Shown: positions 12,453-24,501 of the stretch, piece by piece
How positions within the stretch are numbered: position 1 is the stretch's first letter
How the letters are laid out: the number at the start of each line of letters is the position of its first letter
DNA from: Ascaphus truei
Lineage: Eukaryota; Chordata; Amphibia; Anura; Ascaphidae
Assembly (NCBI GenBank): GCA_036426205.1
Contig: CM071573.1
Location: forward strand, 40,506,106 to 40,570,105
Direction of reading: 5' to 3'
Length of the DNA: 64,000 nucleotides
Program-made: the position numbers and the translations under genes
Notes under the pieces: model-generated
Told to the model about the DNA's origin: nothing
Seen by the model: only the letters and a program-made list of their open reading frames with translations
Database searches by the model: none

Positions 12453-12878
12453 GCTTATGCCTGCCGTATTACACAGATTTTTTAGCACAGCCTGGGTTAA
12501 AGAAGTCCATAGCTGGTAACCCAATTCACAGACATCTGTTTGACTAAGCCGCTTATAGAGCCACCTACACTTTTTCCGAGACATATCTCGGAATACAGGG
12601 AGTCCCCGGAGGGAAATGAATGAGGTTAGCTCCTGGGACCCCTTGCTTCCTGTACTGATTAATAAAAAGTGCGGTGTTGGGGAAGAACTGCCCCTTTGCT
12701 ACACAGCATTAAGCTTTTCGCCAGTGCACTGTTAAAAAAAAATACCTGCCAATAAAAAGGTCAAATAAAATATGTATCTAGTTGCGAAGAAATGTGCATG
12801 TGTGGTGTAGTTTGTCTCAATCCAATGCAAAGGAAGGGAATTTCCATACTCGCACAATATACCTCTGGTACTCTAGTC

Positions 12879-13083
12879 CAGGGGTCCCCAACTCCAGTAA
12901 TCAACCCTCCCCCCCCCCAACAGGTCAGGCTTTCAGGATATCCCTGCTTCAGCACAGGTGGCTAAATCAGTCCCTGCTTCAGTCAAAGACTGAGCCTCTG
13001 ATTTAACCACCTGTGCGGAAGCTGGGATATCCTGAAAACCTGACCTGTTGGAGGGGCTTGAGGACTGGAGTTGAGCACCCCTG
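12879..13083. mobile_element. Palindromic nonautonomous hAT element, copy 3
   Basis: Starts CAGGGGTCCCCAACTCCAG and ends GGAGTTGAGCACCCCTG. Target copies are not clear. Confidence 0.75.
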
Positions 13084-13413
13084 CTCGTCTTTCATTTCTC
13101 TGTTAATGAGGAGTACCGAAATTAACGAGCTAGTGAGCACCTGTTCTGAACACTCCATAACACATGCAATTTATTCTATGCAAAGATCAGTTGATAAATA
13201 AAACACTTGTGCTTGTGGATGAGTTTATATACTTTATACTAATACATACATCAAACAGAAGTAGCAATAATTTCCTATTGATCAGTCATTAAATCAGTCG
13301 ATCTTCAAGTTACTGTAATTACTGGCTCCAGTATTCAACCAAATCGGAGAGACAGGCAGCGGAAGGGCTCTGCTGTGCTCACACAGGCAGGAAAATGTAC
13401 AACAGACAGACCT

Positions 13414-13872
13414 AGGGATGCCAGGTGTCAAGTTGGAACCGGATTGTCCTGTATTTGGACACTCTGCACAGTAAAAAAATTAGAGGCTATACTGGACATG
13501 TTTGTGTATACCGGTATTACCTCTCTGGATATGTGCAGTATGTGTATACCGGTATTACCTCTCTGGACATGTATGTGTATACCGGTATTACCTCTCTGGA
13601 CATGTATGTGTATATTAGTATTACCTCTCTGGACATAGTGACCTGACCGGCTTTAGGCGTGGGTTTTCCATGAGCAGGCAGAGAGCAGGGCTGTTGCTTG
13701 GGGGCTGGGCAACTTCCTCCATCCTGATTGGCTGCTGTTGGTAATGCAACCAATCAGGAGGAGGTGTCAGGAGCCTGAGGGTGGGGATAAGGAGAGGAGG
13801 AAACAGAATGGAGTAGAGAGGTGTGTATGTCTCTCTCTCTCAAGCGTTTGTTTGTTTCTCGAGCGTGTGACT

Positions 13873-13921
<49 letters not shown>

Positions 13922-13977
13922 ATAGCACCTTTCACCATGGTGTCCAGCATTTATGGAGAAGCCACATGGCAACCCTT
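13414..13977. mobile_element. hAT-like element, same family as 10648-10935, with two tandem arrays
   Basis: Ends AGGGATGCCAGGTGTC and GCCACATGGCAACCCTTG match the 10.6 kb element. It contains four roughly 35-base units with ACCGGTATTACCTCTCTGGA (13500-13640) and a (TG)n tract (13876-13920). Possible target copies ACAGACCT and GTAGACCT. Confidence 0.55.
13876..13920. repeat. (TG)n microsatellite
   Basis: About 22 uninterrupted TG units. Confidence 0.95.
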
Positions 13978-13983
13978 GGTAGA

Positions 13984-14850
13984 CCTGGTTTTAATAGATA
14001 CAGGGCATGAAAAATAGGTACAATACCTGCTTCCAATAGGTACAGGTGTAGGTTATGACAACTGTCACTATGTTCAACCGCACCATTGGGTGTATTCTGC
14101 GGGTAACTAGAATAATGGCAAGGCATGAGAGACAAAGTATTACATATATCTGTATTTACACACCTAGCAGCCAAACGATGGAATGTGAAGTTTAAGGTGA
14201 ATTCTACTTCCCTTACCTGTTTACTTATATCCTATGAACTAACCTAATTGTAATTCAGACAGTGAGGCTGCATGGATACATTTAATTAACTTATAACTAA
14301 GGAGGACCAAACAAGACTGTCAGACATCACCTACAGTATTCAGGTTTCCATTTCCAAATCCAAATAAAAAGAACATTTTCAAAACTATGTAAGAAAAAGA
14401 ATTTGCTTCGGGCAGGAATAATCTCCTAGTTCTGCCCTATGCTTCTTATCACAGTTCACTGCATAAGACTGTACTGTTAACCGTTTGAGTGCTGTAGTGG
14501 GTACAGGCCCTCCGGCACTCACGGTCACCGATGACGCATCAGGAGGGGAGGAGTCGCCGCTCCTTCCTTCCATGTTGATTTGCGCAGAGCACGATCTTCC
14601 CTAGAAAAACGGTCAGGAAGATTAAGATGTAGCTACTACATCGTGGCACCCCTAGAATACACGGTCCCATGACGTAGGAGCTACGTCTAAAAGGTACCCG
14701 AAGGGTTAAATAACCTTGTGTTACAGTGGGTGGACGATATTGGCAAACAAGGTGACCCTTTCAGTACTGACCAAAAAGGAAAACCCATAGGCAGTGTGTA
14801 AGCTCGATCCCTGAATCATTGCTCTTTCTTTATATTGTCCCATATTTTAG
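13984..14850. other. Intron before the 14.85 kb exon: nothing recognised
   Basis: No repeat family was identified; ends in the polypyrimidine tract of the exon acceptor. Confidence 0.4.
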
Positions 14851-14960
14851 ATCTCGCCTTGCAGACTTCTTCACAGACTGCCAGCCTGAGCCACGCTCTG
14901 TCACCGGCTGCCTGAAGGAGAACTACGCCGAATGTCTGCTCGCTTACTCAGGGCTTATTG
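14851..14960 (+). CDS. GFRA1: GFRA1 internal exon: domain 3
   Basis: This 110-base exon follows an 11.4 kb intron. It sits between a polypyrimidine acceptor (CCCATATTTTAG) and the donor GTAAGA. Joined to the previous exon it reads R-SRLADFFTDCQPEPRSVTG then CLKENYAECLLAYSGLIG, the conserved middle of domain 3 of GFRA1, with cysteines at the family positions. The last base is the first base of a Gly codon finished by the next exon. Identity to the mammalian protein is very high over the whole exon, so the call is firm. The domain acts outside the cell in the GDNF-GFRA1-RET complex. Confidence 0.96.
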
Positions 14961-15034
14961 GTAAGAAAACACTTGTTTCTTAACCCGATTTGCAGTCCTT
15001 GTACAGGCAAAATGATGGCTGTATTGGTCTAAGT

Positions 15035-15234
15035 CAGGGGTGGCCAACTCCAGTCCTCAGGGGACACCAACAGGTCAGGTTTTAAGGATATCCCTGCTTC
15101 TGCGCAGATAGCTCAATAGGTGGTTTAGTCATTGACTGAGCCACTTATTGAGGCACCTGTGCTGAAGCAGGTACTGTATATCCTTAAAACCTGACCTGTT
15201 GGTGGCCCTTGAGGACTGGAGTTGACCGCTCATA
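15035..15234. mobile_element. Palindromic nonautonomous hAT element, copy 4, with GTCTAAGT duplication
   Basis: GTCTAAGT at 15027-15034 and 15235-15242 is a perfect 8-base target duplication around a palindrome that begins CAGGGGTGGCCAACTCCAG. This supports hAT mobility for the whole family. Confidence 0.85.
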
Positions 15235-15751
15235 GTCTAAGTAAAGCATCCCCATACAGTACTCACAAGGATGGATGATTACATGATATTTTAGTAAGGT
15301 CCCAAGCAAACAAATGCTCACCATTTCATATACTGTTTCTTCCTATTAGCACATTGCATACAGTATATACACTTCATACTACGACCCCAAAAAGCCAAGT
15401 CCTTCATTCTCACTTTGAGCCTTTTGGCTTTTTTTTGGGTGGGCTCCAGTGGCCTTCTGCAGAGCTGTCCATTTAGCGGTGTATCTAAAAGTGGACAAGT
15501 AAGTTATATTGTTGCCTTCTTCTCTCATGTTCTAGGCTATAAAACTGATGCAAAGAAACAATGCAGGTTTCTTCAAAGAAAATTGTTTTGATAAATCTAA
15601 TGCTGTATTCCTGCCCAGTTTTTCTGCTGGAAGATTGCGATAATTAACAACTTAATAAACAACCCGCCTAGATTGGTCAGGCCGTTGAGCAGCATTCAGT
15701 ACTACAGTGTACAGGTCCTGTAGTATAATATATATCTCTGTCCGTCTGCAG

Positions 15752-15886
15752 GCACCGGTATGACTCCTAACTACATCGAGTCCAGCAGTCTAAGTGTATC
15801 CCCTTGGTGTGATTGCAGCAACAGTGGAAATTATATTGACGAATGCCTCAAATTTTTGACTTTCTTCAAGGATAATATCTGTCTTA
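15752..15886 (+). CDS. GFRA1: GFRA1 internal exon: end of domain 3
   Basis: This 135-base exon lies 791 bases after the previous one, the shortest intron in the window. The acceptor is CCGTCTGCAG and the donor GTAAGT. Translation gives GTGMTPNYIESSSLSVSPW, CDCSNSGNYIDECLKFL and TFFKDNICL, closing cysteine-rich domain 3. Human has GTVMTPNY and NDLEECLKFLNFFKDNTCL at the same places. Frame enters in phase 1 and leaves with one base of the Lys codon. No frameshift or stop is seen. Confidence 0.96.
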
Positions 15887-16738
15887 GTAAGTATTCCCAT
15901 TCATTTATTGCTATAATGTATATGCATTGCAACACAGTTGTATTGTGAATTTATGTATCTGGTACAATTTCATGTATTCAGATAATCTACTGTACATTCA
16001 CACACATTGCAGAAGAGTGAAAAGTAGCTATGAGAAAGATACTAGTAGTCATTACAGTAAATGAAGCTCCTAACACAACTTTACTCAACTGTACAGTTTT
16101 ATTTCAGATTTGTTGGCACAAATTGCAAAACTCCCTAATGAGGTGGAGAATGAATTCAATGAGCTTCTCTCTGTGCCTGGTTGTCCAATACCGAGATTAG
16201 GTTTTAACTAAAAAATACATTACTTTTGCAAAATGAGGGCTGTGCACTGAAGTTAGAATAATGCTATGCAATTTTCTGGAGCAATTGACAAAAAAAATCA
16301 GTTTGCCTTTTAATGTGTCTGATTTATTTAACCAGTGATTTTGGTCACCTGCCCCTGCAAAGCACAGCAGTGACAAGCTTACATGAAAGGTAGAGGAGAG
16401 ATGTATATTATACACGAAGCATGTAATAAATCAGATGGGGTTAAGCACCCAAGAGTTCAGCCTTTAGTAGGCAAACTAGAAGTCAATGAGCCATTCTGTA
16501 AAGGGTGTATATGACAGTATGAGTAATCAAGTCATGGATAGCACAATAGGGAATATCTGAAGTAGACCTACTGTAGAAAAGAACAACATGGGAAGTAATT
16601 ATAAAAAAGGAAGAAAAACAGTCAAAAAGATTCACAAAGTATGTCTTATGTTGGGTGATCACCTTGTGCGTGTGTATTGTGGAACTTTATTGCAATACTC
16701 ATATTTCTTGCTACATGGGAGTACAAAAAGCATTAACT

Positions 16739-16979
16739 CAGGGGTGCGCAGACTTTGTGCGCTGCACCCCCCCTTACCTAAAATCAAATGATGCGTGAGG
16801 TCACGTGACCCACGGCATCATTTGAAGTGCGTTGCCATGGCGACATGTCATGTCACATCACCCTGTGGCGTCGCCGAAGACAAGGTAGAAGACACTGCAG
16901 AGGCCTCACCCGATCCCCCGGCACTTCATTTATATGCCGCGGGGAATCTTGCACCCCCCCCCCACTTTGCGCACCCCTG
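16739..16979. mobile_element. hAT-type GC-rich MITE
   Basis: Termini CAGGGGTGCGCA and TGCGCACCCCTG are inverted repeats. CATTAACT (16731-16738) and CATTAACC (16980-16987) form an 8-base target duplication with one change. It carries GTTGCCATGGCGAC (16831-16844). It lies in the intron before the 18.9 kb GFRA1 exon. Confidence 0.8.
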
Positions 16980-17149
16980 CATTAACCCATAAAGTTCAAA
17001 AGCAACAGTGTACAACTATATCAATATACTCTATAGTTCAGGGAGCATCCAGTTCACAGATATAACGAGAGAGAAAGACATTTGACAGTGGAGGAGTCAG
17101 TGAAGATGTCAAGGTCATTGTAGTCTTCCCATGGCCATAGACACATCTA

Positions 17150-17512
17150 AGGCCTCGGCCATGTTAGTTGCTTGCTGGCGGAAGCGCGCTCCCGCTCAGC
17201 ACTGAGCCCCTACAGCCGCAATTAGAGACAGGCCGGTCTCGCTTGCCGGCGAGACAGGCCGGTCACGTGAGCGGTTCGCCCAATGAGGGCGAACCAGCTC
17301 CGTGACGTCACTGGCCCGCCCCCGGCCAGTGATGCGCCCGCCCCCGGCCCGTGATGCGCCCGCCCCCGGCCCGTGATGCGCCCGCCCCCGGCCCGCCCCC
17401 TGCAGGCCTGCTGACGGCGCGTGCGGTAAGCAACCGCAAGGCCAGGGAAAGCACCCGCTTTCCCTGAGCCTCAGCGCGCCTCAGCGAGCAAGCAGGGAGC
17501 ATGGAGTCAGCC
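17150..17512. mobile_element. GC-rich MITE with internal 22-base tandem repeats
   Basis: Imperfect inverted ends: TAAGGCCTCGGCC...TGCTTGCTGGCGG and its partner near 17465-17512. The centre has three to four units of GTGATGCGCCCGCCCCCGGC (17330-17395). CpG-dense, within an AT-rich intron. Likely hAT-like, but no target duplication was seen. Confidence 0.5.
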
Positions 17513-17599
17513 TAAGAGTCAGCAGGGGTTAACCTAAAATCCACCTCCCCCGTGAAATGCTTCTAATTCCGAGTACCACATTAACATAGAGCACATTCC

Positions 17600-17900
17600 G
17601 TTTTGATTTCCTGTACCATAAGTCTGAAATCCTTAAATCCGCAGCAAATCCCCTGAAGACCTGATTAAAAACTGTTTTCTATTCATTTACCAAAGGAGGA
17701 GGAAAATGAAATAGAACACAGGTAATTTACTCCAATCCCTTTTCAATTGCTGTAATCTTTTAAACTTTTGCAATGTAAACTTTTATCATGTGCTTCATCG
17801 CCCTAATTATGCAATAGGCTGAAAGCTACAATGGAAAGTCATTTCCTGTTTTGATGCCATATTTCTGCCTGCACAGAACAAAAATCGACCAATTTCCTTG
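17600..17900. promoter_or_regulatory. Candidate conserved noncoding element
   Basis: Repeat-free block between a GC-rich MITE and a TTAA MITE, with words such as CCTAATTATGCAATAGG (17803) that resemble homeodomain/POU sites. Inference from composition only. Confidence 0.25.
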
Positions 17901-18179
17901 TCAGGCAGATTCTGAACCCAGAGTTCATGGCTAGTATTAGGGATTCCAGTGTGAGCGGCCGTGTTCAGGGTGCAGTTTTGTTGCTTTCATTGTTAGCCAA
18001 TGATTGAAAGAAATTATTCAGCATATGGACCATAAACATCACACAGACCACTTACAAAGTGGCAGTGACATGAGAAAGATAAGTTACATGTGAAGAGCGC
18101 AATATTCCCAAATGTTATCATCTTTAGTGAGGAAATATTATTTGACATCTTGCTGAGGACTCGAAACATTTAATGCTTG

Positions 18180-18634
18180 TTAAAGCAGCGGTCCAAGCTT
18201 TTCTCCCTTTAATATGTGCATCAATACAATCCACACAATGATAAGTAATTAGCTAAGTGGCAGATCGATCTGCAAAGATTTGTATCGGGGGTTCATTAAA
18301 TGGCTGTCAGTGCAGAAGCAGAGGACCAAAGATGCAAAGTTCTGTGGGGAAGATCATTTGACCAGGCAATCACTAGATACAATTGGTGCACTGCTAGAGA
18401 GAGGGAAGGGCTCAAAAAGGGGCGTGCCAGAGCCTGTTTCTGAAGAGGAAAGGGATGTGACTTTGTAAATGGTTGCTATTGAAACAAAAAAATGCTTGTT
18501 ACCTTATAATACGTTAAAATTGTCTTTCAGAGTTGGGGTTTTTTATTTTAAAAATGCTACAGGTATTTGCTCAAAGTACAGAACTGATTTGTAAAAAAAA
18601 AACACGTAGAATATTGCTTGATCGGCAGCTTTAA
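18180..18634 (+). mobile_element. TTAA-flanked MITE, copy 2
   Basis: TTAA at both ends with inverted termini TTAAAGCAGCGGTCCAAGC and the reverse of TTGATCGGCAGCTTTAA. A TTAA target is typical of piggyBac-type elements; the class is an inference. Confidence 0.65.
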
Positions 18635-18942
18635 TACGTATCACATTTCAGATTAAATTTAGTATACAGTATCTACGAATAAGTCACTTCTACTTGTTTT
18701 TACAACGTTTGTAGTTTTTCAGTGGGTTAAAACAAGAGGGTGGGATACAAAATCAGCATAAAAATGCAGCACTAAGGAAAGTGTACGTGGGAGGTTTTTC
18801 AGCCCGACTTGCAACAAAATCCTGACTTTGCGCCAGCATTTTCCCTTTGATGCCTCAAGCCTTAGGCTTTTTTTTTTTTTTACAGTAGGTTGCTATCTAT
18901 GATTTTTTTTTGCCTTAACACTGCTATAATTGTCCCATGTAG

Positions 18943-19133
18943 AACATTCAATTCAGGCATTTGGAAATGGCACTGATGTGAGGCAACAGCTGGAACCATC
19001 AACGCAAACCACAACATCAACAACTCCAGTCGTCTCCAAAACCAAAACCAAGGACCCAGGATTCACGGACTCACTGCACATTACTAATGAAATACCCACA
19101 CACAATGGACAGCCAGAATGTGCACATTTACAG
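18943..19133 (+). CDS. GFRA1: GFRA1 exon: linker after domain 3
   Basis: This 191-base exon encodes the extended juxtamembrane linker between domain 3 and the GPI signal. It opens with K-HSIQAFGNGTDV, matching the family block NAIQAFGNGSDV, then becomes Thr/Ser/Lys-rich and diverges from mammals as this region usually does, before the conserved NEIPTH motif and PECAHLQ. NGT is a likely N-glycosylation site at the same place as the mammalian one. The acceptor is TGTCCCATGTAG (weak polypyrimidine tract) and the donor CAG/GTAGGA. It ends in phase 0. Reading through the donor only adds a few codons before a stop. Confidence 0.93.
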
Positions 19134-19638
19134 GTAGGAGCAGTGTGACCTACTGTGGCTTAATATGTATCCCCAATGGAGACCAGCTCAAAACGGACAA
19201 GGGCATCTTTCCATATATAGTATTTGAAATAAATAGAGTAAAGAAAATGTCCAATTTTTTCTTTAGTTTACATTTCAGATCCAATTTCATGCAGAGTTTT
19301 TATTCTAGGCTAGGGTTAGTGACCGCAAATCTCACTTATTTGTTATGCGTTATCATTTTTTATAGTGGGTCTGTTTATGCTATACTGTACTTACCTGAGA
19401 ACAGAGATTAGAGCCTCCAAAATCTTCACCATATACAGTTGGTATCCCACCCCATTGGGAGCCAAGCAGAATGTTCAATAGAAGGGGTGAAATAATGATA
19501 ACACATTGGTTAATAGGTCAGATGTTTACAGAATAGATGCAGATCTTGTGCTTATTGTTTTCAGGATGTCAGACTTACGGATCAGTGATGAAATATATAA
19601 ATCCTCCCTTTAACAACACTGTGACCTGTTGTGTAAAT

Positions 19639-19874
19639 CAGGTGTACTCAGCACCTCCACACACACCCCCCCCCCCTCACCCCCCAACAGGTCAGGTATG
19701 CAGGATATCCCATCTTCAGCACAGGTGGCTCTGAGCCACCTGTGCTGGAGCAGGGTACTGATTGAGCCACCTGTGCTGAAGCAGGGTACTGATTGAGCCA
19801 CCTGTGCTGAAGCAGGAATATCCTGAACACCTGACCTGTTGGAGGGGCTTGAGGACAGGAGTTGAGCCCCCCTT
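19639..19874. mobile_element. Palindromic nonautonomous hAT element, copy 5, with GTGTAAAT duplication
   Basis: GTGTAAAT flanks the element at 19631-19638 and 19875-19882. The right half repeats the module GAGCCACCTGTGCTG(A/G)AGCAG three times. Confidence 0.85.
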
Positions 19875-20224
19875 GTGTAAATCATGCTCAGTTTTTGACA
19901 TACCAAAATTAACATCTCAGCATTTCAACCTCCAAAGGCTGATAAAATCATAACACTTTCCACATAATAATAATAATTAAAGAAGGAAAAGGTGCAAGCA
20001 CTTTGTAGGGCACTTAGGGGATAAATGTGCCTTAATAATGTTTAATCGTTTGCTTCATGACTCCCTTGTGTGAGATCCAGATACCTTCAAGGTTGAGAAG
20101 AGTAGAACTACACCTACTTGCTGGGACAGTTGCATCTCTGGGGTGGCCTTGTTTCAAGTTATCGAACCTCACATTAACGCATTTATTAGTAGGAGGTCAC
20201 TTTGCAAAACACTATTCATAGCTG

Positions 20225-20706
20225 TTAAAGCAGCAGTCCAAGCTGCCGTTTGCCCCTCTGCCCCCCTTTTAATATGTGTATCAATACAATCCACACAATG
20301 ATGTGATTAGCTATATTGACGATTGATCCGTTTTCCTGTGACCGATTGGCAAAGATTCGACTCGGGGGTTCACTAAATGTCTGTCAGTGTAGCAGAAGAG
20401 GACCAAAGATGCAAAGTTCTGTGGGGAAGATCATGTGACCATGCAGTCACTAGATACAATTGGTACACTGCTAGAGAGAGGGCATGGCTAAAAAAGAGGT
20501 TTGCCAGAGCCTGTTTCCAAAGTGGAAGGGGATGTAACTATGTAAATGGTTGCTATGGAAACAAAAAATGCTTGTTACATTATAATACATTAAAAATTTC
20601 ATTCAGAGTTGTTTTTTTAAGAAATGCTACAAGTATTTTCTCATAGTAAAGAACTGATTTCTTAAAATATACACATGTAGGATATTGCTTGGTCTGCAGC
20701 TTTTAA
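20225..20706 (+). mobile_element. TTAA-flanked MITE, copy 3
   Basis: Same family as 18180-18634, with TTAAAGCAGCAGTCCAAGCT at the left and TTGGTCTGCAGCTTTTAA at the right. It sits 1.6 kb after copy 2, in the next GFRA1 intron. Confidence 0.7.
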
Positions 20707-21058
20707 GGCAGTGTCAGAAAAGTGGGGTGTAGTATTTTTCAAATTATACAGTAAATGTAGATATGACAATGACATTCACAACACATTGCATACCTAAAAT
20801 TCTGGAAGTCCCATTTTGTACCCCTCTATAACTTTTTTTTTAATGTCTAGTCATACCTAAAATAAAAACTGAAAAAAACAAATATATTGTGCTCTAGAAT
20901 GAAAAAATGTGTAAGTGATTTTGACATAATGTAATAGCATTCACAAAAGTGTCACATGAAAAGAACTGCGAGAGTGAGAAGACACAAAGAACTTTCCTTG
21001 TGAATGGAGTGTTTGCAGCTTTTCATATGGATGACTCAACATCACAGATCTAAAGAAA

Positions 21059-22078
21059 TTGAAAAAGAGAAGAAAATCGCAAAACCCTCATTGTGTAGTA
21101 TTTAAAATGTGTTTTAGTGGTAAAAAAAGGGGGGGATAATAAATGCACACAAAAAGGACATTCAAATAAGCATAGTTTGTATAAAAACCATTTGGAAGTA
21201 ATCTCCAAGGCAGACTCTCGCATCGGCACTTGAGTAGGATGGACGTCTGTGGAAGGCAGGTAGCGGTATGGTCACTGAAGCAGTGTAGACGCAGGTTTCT
21301 GTGTAGGTAGCTCCCAATACAGGTCCTAGGAGCGCACACCACCTCGCTCTGCTCAAACGAAAGGCTGCAGGTGGAATCACACTCGGAATCTGAACGTGTC
21401 CAGCTCTGGAACGCTCACAGATGCCGTCAGATCCAGCACTCGTCCAAAGCGGACAGACGGGCAGATCCGGGCAAAGTCTTATTATAAAAGGTCAATAACT
21501 AGCCGTAGCAACCCAGTTAGATTTGGGTGCAATAGGAGGCAAAACTAAATCCAACGCATTTCGTAGCATAGCACTACTTCATCCTGGTCCATCCTGGTCA
21601 GGTGCTGATGCGAGAGTCTGCCTTGAAGATTATTTCCAAATGTTTTTTTTATACCAACTATATTTATTTGAACGTCCTTTTTGTACATGCATTTATTATT
21701 CCCTTTTTTTTTTACCACTAAAACAAAAAAAAAGTCATCTCTTTATTTGTATTTTCACAAACATATCAATTTTAAAAGATAGCAGATATATTGTCACCTA
21801 TAGTTAGCTCTTAACATAGATTAATAATACTGTGTTGTACATTTAGAGCTAGCAAATTATAGTAGAGGGATACATTTTAATAACAGGAAACATACTGTAT
21901 AACATGGACTAAGGGACACACATATAAACCAGGAGAGGGGATAGGAGTAAAAAAAAGGGGTGGGTGATGTCACCACGTATTATAAACATCTCATCTTCAA
22001 TCCAACATATCAATATACTAAAACAAATTGGAAATACTACACCATGAGGGTTTTGCACTTTTCTTCGCTTTTTCTAAA
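21059..22078. mobile_element. Large foldback with two-box motif in the spacer
   Basis: Outer arm GAAAAAGAGAAGAAAATCGC...CCCTCATTGTGTAGTA pairs with 22035-22076. Inner arm TTTTAGTGGTAAAAAAAGG...GACTCTCGCATCGGCAC (21111-21222) pairs with 21602-21722. The spacer ends with ACGCATTTCG...ACTTCATCCTGG (21553-21587), next to the right arm. The right arm has an insertion of about 300 bases. Confidence 0.75.
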
Positions 22079-22384
22079 ATAGACACTACAACGTATTTTT
22101 CAGTTCCAATGAGCTTTTTCCATTAAACTTGAAGAGTTCCTATGCAGCCAGTCTGACGTAGAAATCTTGAATTTCTTGCATTCTGCTCTGCATAGCAGCT
22201 TCCTAATGGCTGAGGGCAGAAGAAACAAGCAAAAGGCTTAAAGATAAACTGAATTGCAAATGTGGAGAAAGAGTATAAATGGTGGAGACAAGGACTGAGC
22301 CTCATACTTATTTATGACCAAAGCATATAGGTGCCCTAAAGATACTGTATACATATACTACAGTACATGTGTATTCAGGGAAAC

Positions 22385-22870
22385 TGTGACAGGGTAAATA
22401 AAAGCCACCAGTTATATGCCTGGAAAACCTATGTCTAGTCTCCAGTGCAGCACTGACTAGGTTAACTTCAGCTGGGAACCTCAGGACAATTAGTTGGATC
22501 CCAGCTGCCTAATCAAGGTGTGTTAAAACCCAGGCTGTAGACACATGGAGCCTGGCTGTTGAGGAGAGAGGAGTAAGCTGCTAAAGATTACTGAAACAAG
22601 GTCTGAGTAGCAAAGTAGTTGAATTGTGAACTGTCTGTCCCCTGCATAGAAAAGGGTAGCTACCTTATATATAAACTGTCTGCTAAAGAGAAACTGTTTT
22701 GTTTGGTTTGCTGAAGAAAAAGCCATTTTCGTTTGTTGCTGAAGAAAAGGCCATTTTCGTTTGTTGCTGATGAAAAGCTATTTTTGTTTTGTGTGCTGTA
22801 TATTTTTTAAGGCTAAATAAATAAGCCTTGTCAAGAAACCCACGTGTGTAGTTGCATGTACCCTGCAACA
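22385..22870 (+). mobile_element. Solo LTR with GAAAC target duplication
   Basis: Starts TGTGACAGGGT and ends ACCCTGCAACA (TG...CA with inverted ends). GAAAC flanks it at 22380-22384 and 22871-22875. Inside are a TATA-like box (TTATATATAAAC, about 22654), about three units of GCTGAAGAAAA(A/G)GCC with ATTTTCGTTTGTT (22710-22795), and a polyA signal AATAAATAAG at 22814. No internal retroelement sequence remains, so it is a recombined solo LTR of a Gypsy- or ERV-type element. Confidence 0.88.
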
Positions 22871-23423
22871 GAAACAATCAGGGCTTCTGTCTTTTCTCAT
22901 AAATTGATTAGTTTCACACACAATAATATTCTTTATTGATATCATGTCTTCATTAAAATCAGATTTGCCCATCTGCAAATAGGTTGATCATTATACATAA
23001 AATAGACTTGATATACTATAGCAACTGGAATAAGATCTTTTCATGAGAGAAGAGAAACTCTTGTAGCCACTATTACAGTAACAATGGCTCTGTTCCTCAT
23101 CAGCTTCCAACACTAACATAGATATAATGCTCACAGGGTTGAACAAAGGCAAGGTAAACTCAGCCTTCCACCATTCAGTGGTAGGAGTATATGGATGAAA
23201 TAAGTCCCAACTAATAATTATGCATACGCTTATAAGATGCAAAGTGAGTTAAATAATTATCCATTTAAAATACAAAGAGTAATTAGTGTGGTATTTCAGA
23301 GCTCAAACTTCCTGTAGTTAGCTCAAATAATTGGTTTTACATTTGCTCATGTTCTGTATGACAGCATGACGTTTTGCTATTTTGTGTCTACATACAGTAC
23401 AGTAGTTTAAATTAGAATTGTAT

Positions 23424-23600
23424 TGTATGTCTTTATTTATATAGCGCCAAAAGTGTACTCAGCGCTTCACAAAGAATACAGTACAGGGAATTATAATTAT
23501 ACAAGTGCTGCAAAATCAGACAATAGGAAAGGAAATCCCTGCCCCGAAGAGCTTACAATCTAAGAGGTTTATTGGGAAACTTACAGAGACAGCAGGTGAG
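23424..23600 (-). repeat. LINE/SINE 3' tail, L2-type
   Basis: TTTATTTATATAGCGCCAAA, CAGCGCTTCACAAAG and CCTGCCCCGAAGAGCTTACA are the reverse of the usual L2-like tail. The G-rich sequence on to about 24080 may be more of the same LINE on the - strand but is too decayed to assign. Confidence 0.55.
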
Positions 23601-24397
23601 GGAGTAAGTGCTGTAGATAGTAGTGCTTGGTCACAATGGGTGGTAGGAGTGTGGAATATTAGCCATGAGGGCAGGCTATTGGGATGCTTGATTTGTGGGG
23701 TAAAATTTAAGGAAGGTCAGTGTTAAATGAAAAGGTTAACACCATTTACAGGGGAAGAGGTGGCAGGGAGGCATGAGTGAGATCAGGTGTGTACGTCTGG
23801 CTTCAGGCTTAGGGAAGATCCCCAGCAGCAGGAAGGAGTAGATAGAGGGTGTGAATAGAGGATTTGTGTGGGTGTTTTTTATTGAGGGGTAAATAAGTTG
23901 TTGGGAGAGAGGTGTATAAATAATGGTGCAGTGGGGAGTGGAGATGTTGTATAGAACAGAAATGCTCACAAAGGAGTGAGGAAACAGTAAACAAAAAAAG
24001 AAATAGGGAGGGCATAGTGAGATGCAGGAGGAGAGAGTTCCAAGGTACTGGAGGATAAAAGTGTACAAATAAATCACAGATGTTAAAAGTTAATGTCTCA
24101 CAGTGGCAACGTTGTAATGACACAAACATCCATTTAGAGGGCTAAGTAAGGGGAATTTAATAATTAAAGCGATTTAAAAAAATGCATCAGTCCCTTAAAG
24201 AAGGGACTATCATTTGAGTATTTTATTCCCTAATGTTACGATTTGAGAAATACTGAAGACGGTTGATTGCTATTTCTAGTACAAGTTTAATAACAACAAG
24301 ACACCCCAACTGTTATTTAACTATAGACCATTTCATATAATCCAATGTTCCTGGCCCATTGAGAGCTTGGGGAACTAGCAAAGGAACAAGCTAAAAA

Positions 24398-24501
24398 GTA
24401 GCATTGTAATAAATGGAATATGAATTTGCTATCCTCACCCATCACATTGTAGCATTGTAATAAATGGAATATGAATTTGCTATCCTCACCCATCACATTG
24501 T
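24398..24501. repeat. Perfect 51-base tandem duplication
   Basis: The unit TAGCATTGTAATAAATGGAA...CATCACATTG is present twice in tandem with no differences by eye. Confidence 0.9.

Noticed and set aside
13375..13753. Repetitive YTGITSLDM-type frames
   Set aside because: Translation of a tandem array on both strands.
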